Below the pieces are notes generated by a model that saw only the letters and a list, made by a program, of their open reading frames with translations, did no database searches and was not told the origin of the DNA. The position numbers and the translations under genes are program-made. This document shows, one piece after another, positions 49,901 through 57,213 of a DNA stretch of 64,000 nucleotides (positions within the stretch are counted from its first letter, which is position 1; each line of letters starts with the position of its first letter). The DNA is taken from assembly GCF_000067205.1 (NCBI RefSeq), contig NC_010170.1:868001-932000 (forward strand), written 5' to 3'. The stretch is from Bordetella petrii (GTDB lineage: Bacteria; Pseudomonadota; Gammaproteobacteria; Burkholderiales; Burkholderiaceae_B).

Positions 49901-51277
49901 TCAGCTGGCGTCGGCAATGTGCGCCAGCGGGGGGTTCGCGACAAAGTACTGCTGGATGCCCGTCATCATGGCGACCGCCAATTTTTGCTGGTGGCTGCTG
50001 GAGCGCAGCAGCTTTTCTTCGTGCGGGTTGCTGATGAACGCCGTCTCCACCAGGATCGACGGAATATCGGGCGCTTTCAGCACCGCGAAGCCGGCCTGTT
50101 CGACATCGCGCTTGTGCAGGCGGTTGATTTTCTTGATTTCGTCCAGAAACGCCGCGCCCAGCCGCAGCGAATCGTTGATCTGGGCGGTGGTGGACAGGTC
50201 GAGCAGCACCTTGGCCACCTGTTTGTCATGGCTGCCGATGTTCACGCCGCCGATCAGGTCGGCCGCGTTTTCTTTGTTGGCCAGCCAGCGCGCCTGGGCG
50301 CTGGAGGCGCCGCGTTGCGACAGCGCGAACACCGACGAGCCGCTGGCGCTGGGCTTGATCCAGGCATCGGCGTGAATGGAAATGAACAGGTCGGCGCGCA
50401 CCCGGCGCGCTTTCTGCACGCGCACGTGCAGCGGCACGAAGTAATCGTCGTCGCGCGTCAGGTAGGCGCGCATGTTGGGCTGGTCGTCGATCAGCGCTTT
50501 GAGGCGGCGCGCGATGCGCAGCACCACGTCTTTTTCGCGCAGTCCGCTGCCGCCGATGGCGCCCGGGTCTTCGCCGCCGTGGCCTGGGTCGATGGCAATG
50601 GTGACCATGCGCTTGCGCCGCGACGGCCGGGCCGGCTCGGGAGCGGGCTTGGGCATGGCGATGGCGGGCGGTGGCTCTTGCCCCTGGGCCTGCGGCGCGG
50701 GGGCGGTAGGCGTGACGGGGTTGCGCGCGATGTCTTCCAGGATGCGCGCCAGCGGGTCGTCGACGTCGGGGCCGGCCTGCTTGTTCAGCATGGCCATCAG
50801 CGGATCTTGCGCCACCTTGGGATACAGGTCGAGCACCAGGCGGTACTGGTAGTCGGCCACCGGCTTCAAGGTGAACACCTGGGGCGCCACGGCCTGTTTC
50901 AGGTCGAAGACCAGGCGCACGACATTGGGGCGGTTCTGCGCCACCCGCAGGGCCTGGATGTACGGGTCGTCGGGCCGCACCTTGGACACCAGCTGGTTCA
51001 GCGCGCTGCTGACCTGCAGGCCTTCGATGTCGACGACCAGGCGGTGCGGGTTCTCGAGCGTGAAGTGTTCGGCCTTGAGCTCGCTATCGAGTTCGAGCGT
51101 GACGCGCGTGTATTCGTCGGCCGGCCAGGTGCGCACGGCCAGGATGGTGGCCGCTTGCGCCAGCCGGGGAAGAACCGGCAGGACAAGCAGGGTGGTGGCG
51201 ACGCTGATCAGGCGTCGGCGTTGGGCGCCGCTGGCAGAGAGGGCACCTGGGTCGGAGGGACAATCGCGTTCAACCAT
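49901..51277 (-). CDS. N-acetylmuramoyl-L-alanine amidase (AmiB/AmiC-type)
   Basis: 458 aa. The N-terminus has a hydrophobic export signal after QRRRLIS (possible Tat signal, as in AmiA/AmiC), then an AMIN domain (about 50-150, targeting to septal peptidoglycan), a Pro-rich linker, and an Amidase_3 domain from about 230. Zinc and catalytic residues are in IAIDPGHGGEDPGAIG, REKDVVL, FISIHADAW and ILVETAFISN. It cleaves the amide between muramic acid and the stem peptide during cell separation. It overlaps the tsaE 3' end by 70 bp; tsaE-amidase is a conserved pair. Confidence 0.93.
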   Translation of the reverse strand: MVERDCPSDPGALSASGAQRRRLISVATTLLVLPVLPRLAQAATILAVRTWPADEYTRVTLELDSELKAEHFTLENPHRLVVDIEGLQVSSALNQLVSKVRPDDPYIQALRVAQNRPNVVRLVFDLKQAVAPQVFTLKPVADYQYRLVLDLYPKVAQDPLMAMLNKQAGPDVDDPLARILEDIARNPVTPTAPAPQAQGQEPPPAIAMPKPAPEPARPSRRKRMVTIAIDPGHGGEDPGAIGGSGLREKDVVLRIARRLKALIDDQPNMRAYLTRDDDYFVPLHVRVQKARRVRADLFISIHADAWIKPSASGSSVFALSQRGASSAQARWLANKENAADLIGGVNIGSHDKQVAKVLLDLSTTAQINDSLRLGAAFLDEIKKINRLHKRDVEQAGFAVLKAPDIPSILVETAFISNPHEEKLLRSSSHQQKLAVAMMTGIQQYFVANPPLAHIADAS

Positions 51278-51744
51278 GTTTGTCCTCGTGCGGTATAGGC
51301 AGTCAGGGTGACCTCGCGGCCCGGGCCGGCATAGGCCAGGGAAATTTGCATGTCCGGAGGGGGCAAGACCCCCTCGGCACGCTCGGGCCATTCGATCAGG
51401 ACGACTGCGTCATCGCGCAGTAAATCTCGGAATCCCGCGTCCAGCCATTCACGCGAATCACTAAATCTATAAAAATCAAAGTGATAGAAGTATAAGTTAG
51501 AAACTTTATAGGATTCAAGCAGCGCATAGCTTGGGCTTTTGATTCGGCCCGTTATGCCGCATTCGCGCAACAATGCCCGGGCGAAGGCCGTTTTGCCGGC
51601 CCCCAGCTCGCCTTGCAGGTGGATGCGGCCGCCCGCCGGGACGCCTCGGGCGCCAGTGAGCAACGGCGCGAACTGGCGGGCCAGCGCCTCGGTGGCGGTT
51701 TCGTCGGGCAGGGACAGGGTCAGGCTGCGCAGCGGGACGGACAT
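51208..51744 (-). CDS. tsaE: tRNA threonylcarbamoyladenosine biosynthesis ATPase TsaE
   Basis: 178 aa; the ATPase that works with TsaB/TsaD to make t6A37 in tRNA. The P-loop is LQGELGAGKTAFARALL (residues 43-59), the switch region is IKSPSYALLE (usually SPTY), then HFDFYRF and the conserved IEWPERAEG. The stretch of codons for about residues 76-97 is strikingly AT-rich compared with the rest of the gene. The 3' end overlaps the amidase gene by 70 bp. Start ATG 51744. Confidence 0.94.
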   Translation of the reverse strand: MSVPLRSLTLSLPDETATEALARQFAPLLTGARGVPAGGRIHLQGELGAGKTAFARALLRECGITGRIKSPSYALLESYKVSNLYFYHFDFYRFSDSREWLDAGFRDLLRDDAVVLIEWPERAEGVLPPPDMQISLAYAGPGREVTLTAYTARGQTWLNAIVPPTQVPSLPAAPNADA

Positions 51745-51887
51745 GGCGGGGATGGAGTGGTAAAACAGGATGAACGTGCCGGGATTATAGGAAGCCGCCC
51801 GTCTGCTATCATCGTACTGATTTTTATTCTCGTTTAAGCCACGCCCGTGGCCACGCCGGTCCGGGCCCAGCCAGGACATCCCTCGCC

Positions 51888-53279
51888 ATGACTACCCGTA
51901 CCGAAAAAGATACTTTCGGCCCCATCGAAGTGCCCGCCGATCACTTATGGGGCGCCCAGACGCAGCGGTCACTGCAGTTCTTCGCCATTTCGACCGAGCG
52001 CATGCCGCAGCCGCTGGTGGCGGCCATGGCACGCTTGAAGCGCGCGGCGGCGAAGGTCAATGCCGAGTTGGGCGAACTGGACGGCAAGATCGCCGACGCC
52101 ATCGTGCGCGCGGCCGACGAGGTCATCGCGGGCAAATGGCCCGACGAGTTTCCACTGTCGGTCTGGCAGACCGGCTCGGGCACGCAGAGCAATATGAACA
52201 TGAACGAGGTGCTGGCCAACCGCGCCTCGGAACTGCTGGGCGGCGTGCGCGGCGAAGCGCGCAGGGTGCATCCCAACGACCACGTCAACCGCGGCCAGTC
52301 GTCGAACGATACGTTTCCCACCGCCATGCACGTGGCCGCGGCGCTGCAGGTCGAGCACGCGCTGTTGCCGGCCCTGAAGGCGCTGCGCGCCACGCTGGCG
52401 GCCAAGAGCGCGGAGTTCTACGACATCGTGAAGATCGGCCGCACGCACCTGCAAGACGCCACGCCGCTGACGCTGGGCCAGGAACTGTCGGGCCATGTGG
52501 CGCAGCTGGATCTGGCCGAGCAGCAGATCCGCGCCGCGCTGCCGGGCCTGCACCAGCTGGCCATCGGCGGCACGGCGGTGGGCACCGGGCTGAACGCGCA
52601 TCCGGCTTTCAGCGCCAAGGTCTGCGCCGAACTGGCGCATGACACGGGCTCGGCTTTTGCGTCGGCGCCCAATAAATTCCAGGCCCTGGCCTCGCACGAG
52701 GCGCTGCTGTTCGCGCACGGCGCGCTGAAGGCTTTGGCCGCCGGCCTGATGAAGATCGCCAACGATGTGCGCTGGCTGGCCAGCGGTCCGCGCTCGGGCC
52801 TGGGCGAGATCCGCATTCCCGAGAACGAGCCGGGCAGCTCGATCATGCCGGGCAAGGTGAACCCCACGCAGTGCGAAGCCATCACGATGCTGGCCGCGCA
52901 GGTCATGGGCAACGACGTGGCCATCAACATCGGCGGCGCCAGCGGCAATTTCGAGCTGAACGTGTTCAAGCCCCTGGTGATCCACAACTTCTTGCAGTCG
53001 GTGCGCCTGCTGGCCGACGGCATGGCCAGTTTCGACCAGCATTGCGCGGCCGGCATCGAGCCAAACCGCGAACGCATCGCCGAACTGGTCGACCGCTCGC
53101 TGATGCTGGTGACGGCGCTGAATCCCCACATCGGCTACGACAAGGCCGCTCAGATCGCCAAGAAAGCCCACAAGGAAAACCTGTCGCTGAAAGACGCGGC
53201 GCTGGCCCTGGGGTATGTGACGGAAGACGAGTTCGCCCAATGGGTTGTGCCGGGGGAGATGACCAACGCCAAGAGGTAG
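51888..53279 (+). CDS. fumC: Fumarate hydratase, class II
   Basis: 463 aa, the standard FumC length; a homotetrameric, iron-free fumarase. Seen: DTFGPIEVPADHLWGAQTQR at the N-terminus, SGTQSNMNMNEVLANRA, HPNDHVNRGQSSNDTFPTAM, KIGRTHLQDATPLTLGQE and the superfamily signature GSSIMPGKVNPTQCEA. It is divergent from tsaE (143-bp gap). The cell also has the class I enzyme at 1776. The stop is followed by a TTGT microsatellite and a two-hairpin element. Confidence 0.97.
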   Translation: MTTRTEKDTFGPIEVPADHLWGAQTQRSLQFFAISTERMPQPLVAAMARLKRAAAKVNAELGELDGKIADAIVRAADEVIAGKWPDEFPLSVWQTGSGTQSNMNMNEVLANRASELLGGVRGEARRVHPNDHVNRGQSSNDTFPTAMHVAAALQVEHALLPALKALRATLAAKSAEFYDIVKIGRTHLQDATPLTLGQELSGHVAQLDLAEQQIRAALPGLHQLAIGGTAVGTGLNAHPAFSAKVCAELAHDTGSAFASAPNKFQALASHEALLFAHGALKALAAGLMKIANDVRWLASGPRSGLGEIRIPENEPGSSIMPGKVNPTQCEAITMLAAQVMGNDVAINIGGASGNFELNVFKPLVIHNFLQSVRLLADGMASFDQHCAAGIEPNRERIAELVDRSLMLVTALNPHIGYDKAAQIAKKAHKENLSLKDAALALGYVTEDEFAQWVVPGEMTNAKR

Positions 53280-53316
53280 GTGTTTCGGGGGGGCCTTTGC
53301 CTGGTTGCTTGATTGG

Positions 53317-53354
53317 TTGTTTGTTTGTTTGTTTGTTTGTTTGTTTGTTTGTTT
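53317..53354. repeat. TTGT tetranucleotide microsatellite
   Basis: About nine and a half uninterrupted TTGT units start 37 bp after the fumC stop. It lies outside coding sequence and directly before the B1 hairpin element. In a GC-rich genome a 38-bp run of this kind is out of place and prone to slippage. Confidence 0.95.
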
Positions 53355-53362
53355 GGCGGTGG

Positions 53363-53621
53363 GGTTCTTCTGGCGCCGGCGGGCGGTGGGCGGGGTGGCC
53401 TCGGCTTCACGGGGCCGTCCGGGCGCCCCGCGCGCCCGGACCCGGCCCCGAGGCGCCTCGCCCACCCCGCCCACCCCCCGCCGGCTCGCGAGGGTTCCGA
53501 CTCGTTGCATCGCTGGGGAGGGTGGGGTTCTTCTGCTTCGTGGGGGCGTTGGTCTGGGGGGGGGGAGGATTTCGCGGGGCCGCCGAACGAAGCCGCCCTG
53601 CGCGGCTTCGTTCGGCATTCG
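53363..53621 (+). repeat. Two-hairpin intergenic element, copy B1
   Basis: Starts GGTTCTTCTGGCG (53363-53375). Hairpin 1 arms are 24 nt (53375-53398 and 53462-53485), complementary at 23 of 24 positions and containing GCCGGCGGG and GGTGGGCGGGGTGG. Between them is the shared core with TTCACGG, CCGGGCGC and GAGGCG. After the arm comes a G-rich GGGGAGGGTGGGGTTCTTC segment and CGCGGGGCCGCC. Hairpin 2 has perfect 15-bp arms GCCGAACGAAGCCGC (53583-53597) and GCGGCTTCGTTCGGC (53603-53617) with loop CCTGC, then CATTC. Confidence 0.87.
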
Positions 53622-53685
53622 CGCGGGGGCATGCGTGCAGCTGCGAGGCAGCGTTCTCCACGGCAACCTCGGCAAGCCACCACCC

Positions 53686-53940
53686 GAATGCCCTTGAACG
53701 CCGCGCAGGGCGGCGTTCAAGGGCGGCCCCGCAACCTTTTTCTCTAATCAACCGCGGCTGCCCAGACAGGCAAGAACCCCGCCCGCCCCGGCGACGCAGC
53801 AATTCCGATTCACCGCAAGTCTGGGTGGGATGGCGGGCCTGGCGAGGCGCCTCGGGGCCGGGCCCGGGCGCGCGGGGCGCCCGGACGGCCCCGTGAAGCC
53901 GAGGCAGGCCCGCCATCCCGCCCAGACGCCAGAAGAAACC
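53686..53940 (-). repeat. Two-hairpin intergenic element, copy B2
   Basis: The reverse-strand copy facing B1, beginning (leftward) GGTTTCTTCTGGCG, 36 bp after the auxin-efflux-type carrier stop. Hairpin 1 arms are 23 nt (53819-53841 and 53905-53927), complementary at 22 of 23, containing GGGATGGCGGGCCTG. Hairpin 2 has perfect 14-bp arms CCCTTGAACGCCGC (53691-53704) and GCGGCGTTCAAGGG (53710-53723), loop GCAGG, with the CATTC box on its own strand. Arms differ from all other copies; core and flanks agree. Confidence 0.87.
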
Positions 53941-53976
53941 GCACGCAACGCCCAACGCAGCAGCCGCCCCCGCGAG

Positions 53977-54873
53977 CTACCCCCCGGCCACCCCCAACCA
54001 CACGGGTATCGTCAACACCGACAACAACGTCCCCAGCGAAATCAATAGCGCCACCATGCGCCCGTCGCCCCCCATCCGCATCGCCAGCACGTAGGCGGCC
54101 GAAGCGGTGGGCAGGGCGGCGAACAGCAGCAGCATGCGTGCTTCGGCCGCCGGCAGGCCGAACAGGCGGGCTGAGGCCAGGGCGGCCAGGGGCAATAGCA
54201 GCAGCTTCACCGTCAACACCCAGGCGATCAGCCGGCCGTGCCCCTGGCCGCCTTGCCAGGACAGGCTGGCGCCCACGCATAAGATGCCCAGCGCCAGCGA
54301 GGCCGCGCCCAGGCGCGCCAGGACGGCGTCGATCGGGCCGGGCAATTGCAGGCCGGCCAGGTTGCCGGCCAGGCCGAGCAGGGTGGCCATCAGCAGCGGA
54401 TTGCGCAGCAACTCGCGCAGCAGGCTGCTGCTGCCATGCCGCGCCAGGCCGTACACCGCCGCCACGTTGGCGATGGGCACGGCGAAACCGACGATCAGTG
54501 CCATGGTGGTCTGGCCTTGCGGCCCGCCCAGGCTGGCCGCCAGCGCCAGCCCGATGTAAGTGTTGAAGCGGTAGCCGCACTGCGCTGCCGATGCCAGGGC
54601 CAGCGGTGGCGCGCGCAGGGCGCGCCCGCCCAGCCAGGCCAGCGCCACGCCGGCCGCCACCAGGGTCGCCGTGGCCTGCAGCAGCGCCAGGGCGCTGCCG
54701 GCGCTGATGGGCGTGCGCAGGATGGCCTGGAACAGCATGGCGGGGAACAGGACGAAGTACACCATGCGCTCGGTGCCGGCGAAGAATTCACGGTTGAATC
54801 CCAGTTTGTGGCGCATCAGCCAGCCCAGGGCGACCAACAGAAAATCCGGCAAAACGAGCAGGGCGACCGACAT
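53977..54873 (-). CDS. AEC-family (auxin efflux carrier-like) transporter
   Basis: 298 aa with about ten hydrophobic segments in two halves, as in AEC/Mem_trans proteins that export or exchange small organic acids such as malate or malonate. Seen: VLPDFLLVALGWLMRHKLGF at the start, YFVLFPAMLFQAIL, GYRFNTYIGLALAASLGG (N-T-Y unwound region) and the second-half ALPTASAAYVLAMRMGGD. The promoter faces the Bug receptor gene at 55097, and its end is convergent with fumC across the B elements. Confidence 0.9.
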   Translation of the reverse strand: MSVALLVLPDFLLVALGWLMRHKLGFNREFFAGTERMVYFVLFPAMLFQAILRTPISAGSALALLQATATLVAAGVALAWLGGRALRAPPLALASAAQCGYRFNTYIGLALAASLGGPQGQTTMALIVGFAVPIANVAAVYGLARHGSSSLLRELLRNPLLMATLLGLAGNLAGLQLPGPIDAVLARLGAASLALGILCVGASLSWQGGQGHGRLIAWVLTVKLLLLPLAALASARLFGLPAAEARMLLLFAALPTASAAYVLAMRMGGDGRMVALLISLGTLLSVLTIPVWLGVAGG

Positions 54874-55096
54874 AAAATTTCTGAAAAGTTGGGGAAACTA
54901 CCGCATGTTCCGGCCGCGCGATCTGGCCGTTTTGCTGCTATTCTCCCCGAATTCGGCTGAGCGCGTGCGCCACGGGCACGCCGAAATCCATAGACTTAGC
55001 TCACCTGTTTGCGCGGCGGCCGGCTTATCGGCGGGTCGCCGAAGCCTGCACTATCGGCCCCCATACAGGGGGCCCGCACCTGGAGGAAATACAACA

Positions 55097-56083
55097 ATGA
55101 TGATCAAAGCACGTAACCTGGCATCGGCCATCGCGCTGGCCACCGGCCTGGCGGCCACGTCGGCCGCCGTGGCCGCTGACGCTTACCCCAGCAAGCCGAT
55201 TCGCGTGATCGTGCCCTTTGCGCCGGGCGGCTCCACCGACATCATCGCGCGCCTGGTCACCCAGCGCATGAGCCAGGAACTCGGCCAGCCCATGGTCGTC
55301 GAGAACAAGGGCGGCGCCGGCGGCGCCATCGGCGCTGCCGAGGCGGCCCGCGCCGACGCCGACGGCTACACGCTGTCCATCGCCACGGTCTCGACCATGG
55401 CGGTCAACTCGGCATGCCGTCCCAACGACCTGCCCTACGATCCCATCAAAGACTTCCAGCCGGTCACCAACTTCGCGAACACCGCCAACGTCGTGTCGGT
55501 GAACCCCAAGTTCCCCGCCAAAGACTTCAAGGGCTTCCTCGAAGAACTGAAGAAGAATCCCGGCAAGTACTCGTACGGCAGCTCGGGCACCTGCGGCGTG
55601 CTGCACCTGATGGGCGAATCGTTCAAGATCGCCACCGGCACCGACATCGTGCACGTGCCCTACAAGGGTTCGGGTCCGGCCGTGGCCGACGCCGTGGGCG
55701 GCCAGATCGAAATCCTGTTCGACAACCTGCCGTCGTCCATGCCGCAAATCCAGGCCGGCAAGCTGCGCGCCATGGCCATCGCGTGGCCCGAGCGCATCGA
55801 CGCCATCAAAGACGTGCCCACCTTCAAGGAAGTCGGCTTCCCGCAGCTGAACCAGCCGGTGTGGTATGGCCTGCTGGCGCCCAAGGGCACCCCGATGGAC
55901 ATCGTGAACAAGCTGCGCGACGCTGCGGTGGTGGCCCTGAAAGACCCGAAGGTCATCGAAGCCCTCGACAAGCAGGGTTCGGCGCCGTCGGGCAACACGC
56001 CGGAAGAGTTCGCCAAGGAAATCCAGGAGCAGTACGACTGGGCCAAAGAGATCGTCAAGAAGAGCAACATCTCGCTCCAGTAA
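55097..56083 (+). CDS. Bug/TctC-family periplasmic receptor
   Basis: A 328-aa receptor with a Sec signal peptide of about 27 residues ending A-V-A-A. The Bug signature is VPFAPGGSTDIIARLVTQ, then VVENKGGAGGAIGAAE and YGSSGTCGVLHLMGE; the Cys in the last motif is unusual for the family. TGGAGGAAA at 55081-55089 gives a strong ribosome site. It is monocistronic, with an intrinsic terminator 48 bp after the stop. Ligand unknown. Confidence 0.93.
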   Translation: MMIKARNLASAIALATGLAATSAAVAADAYPSKPIRVIVPFAPGGSTDIIARLVTQRMSQELGQPMVVENKGGAGGAIGAAEAARADADGYTLSIATVSTMAVNSACRPNDLPYDPIKDFQPVTNFANTANVVSVNPKFPAKDFKGFLEELKKNPGKYSYGSSGTCGVLHLMGESFKIATGTDIVHVPYKGSGPAVADAVGGQIEILFDNLPSSMPQIQAGKLRAMAIAWPERIDAIKDVPTFKEVGFPQLNQPVWYGLLAPKGTPMDIVNKLRDAAVVALKDPKVIEALDKQGSAPSGNTPEEFAKEIQEQYDWAKEIVKKSNISLQ

Positions 56084-56130
56084 GCCGCGCACGCAGCGGT
56101 GGGCCTGCCGGGCCTGCCGCCGCACGGCAC

Positions 56131-56156
56131 ACGGGCGCCCGCGGGCGCCCGTTTTT
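56131..56156. terminator. Intrinsic terminator between convergent genes
   Basis: GC-rich stem ACGGGCGCCC / GGGCGCCCGT (56131-56140, 56143-56152) followed by T5 (56152-56156). It ends the rightward Bug receptor transcript; the leftward LysR gene ends just beyond it. Confidence 0.85.
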
Positions 56157-56172
56157 CATGCCTGGCCGGGTT

Positions 56173-57069
56173 TCACGCTTCGCCGGGCAGGTGCCGGGCC
56201 AGTTCGGCGCAGGCCTGGCGTAGCCGTTCGATGAGTTCGCGGTGCAGGGCCGATAGTGGGTCTTGCGTGCGCGTCAGGATGCTGAGCGGCACTTTCAGGG
56301 GCGGGTCGAGACGGCGCGCCACCATGCCGGGGCGCAGCATGGCGCGCACGGTGATAGCGTCGACGATGGCTTCGCCGCAGCCCGCGTCGACCAGCGCGCA
56401 GGCCACGTAGTGGGTTTGCACCTGGATGGCCACGTCGGGGTCCAGCCCTTGCGCGTCCAGCGCCATCTGCAGCAGCGAGCCCGACGCGTCGCGGGAATCC
56501 AGCACGATCAGGGTGTCGTCGACCAGGTCGGCCAGCCGCGTGGCGCCGCCGCCGGGCTTGCGCCCCAGGTGCACCAGTTCGGTATGGCCCAGCGTGGAGC
56601 GGGTCAGGCCGGGGTAATCGTGCATGTCGAACGTGACCGCCAAGTCGAGTTCGCGCGCCAGCAGGCCCTGCACCAGTTCGGCGCTGTGATACGTGTGGAT
56701 GTCGAACGTGATGCCGGGGCGGGCATCGCGGCTGGCCCGCACCACCTGGGGCAGCAGGCCCAGCCCCAGGGCCGGCGCGCAGCCTATCCGCAGGTGCCCG
56801 TGCGGACGTTCGCGCAAGCTGGCCGCCAGCCGGCGCACGCTGTTCAGGTCCTGGTTCAGGCGCGAGACTTCGGGGGTCAGGATTTCCGCTTCGCGAGTGG
56901 CCACCAGGCGGCCCTTGACCCGTTCAAACAGTTTGAAGCCCAGTTGCGCTTCGGCATGCGCCAGCAGCTTGCTGGCCGCGGGCTGCGAAATATGCAACGC
57001 GGCCGCGGCCTCGGTCAGCGAGCCGGTGCGGCGGATGGCCTCGAAAATTTCTATGTGGCGCAGGCGCAT
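56173..57069 (-). CDS. LysR-type transcriptional regulator
   Basis: 298 aa. The HTH is at residues 1-60 (RHIEIFEAIRRTGSLTEAAA, LHISQPAASKLLAHAE), followed by FKLFERVKGRLVATREAEIL and the effector domain. Resembles regulators of amino-acid or opine-type catabolism (for example the OccR/NocR style PxSxxL...AE layout), but the ligand cannot be read from sequence. Divergent from the gamma-glutamyltransferase gene, with a candidate operator at 57148. Confidence 0.92.
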   Translation of the reverse strand: MRLRHIEIFEAIRRTGSLTEAAAALHISQPAASKLLAHAEAQLGFKLFERVKGRLVATREAEILTPEVSRLNQDLNSVRRLAASLRERPHGHLRIGCAPALGLGLLPQVVRASRDARPGITFDIHTYHSAELVQGLLARELDLAVTFDMHDYPGLTRSTLGHTELVHLGRKPGGGATRLADLVDDTLIVLDSRDASGSLLQMALDAQGLDPDVAIQVQTHYVACALVDAGCGEAIVDAITVRAMLRPGMVARRLDPPLKVPLSILTRTQDPLSALHRELIERLRQACAELARHLPGEA

Positions 57070-57147
57070 GGGGCAATGTGGCAGTGATGGCTGGACGCAG
57101 GATGAACAGGCCTGGAGCCGGCGGCGTCGAAAGAACGGCAGGCCCCT

Positions 57148-57169
57148 GGCATTCTATTGCGATAATGCC
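57148..57169. promoter_or_regulatory. Candidate LysR operator before ggt
   Basis: Arms GGCATT (57148-57153) and AATGCC (57164-57169) are perfect inverted repeats around 10 AT-leaning bases, with ATT-N10-AAT nested inside, similar to LysR half-site geometry. It lies in the 144-bp gap between the LysR gene and the gamma-glutamyltransferase gene. Confidence 0.5.
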
Positions 57170-57213
57170 TGCGTCGGCGCCATGCCGGGCGCCGCGCGAT
57201 GCGGGAGACCTCG

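Noticed and set aside
53305..53697. Frame with a Cys/Leu/Phe/Val-rich start (LFVCLFVCLFV)
   Set aside because: It is a translation of the TTGT microsatellite followed by the B1 hairpin; not a membrane protein gene.
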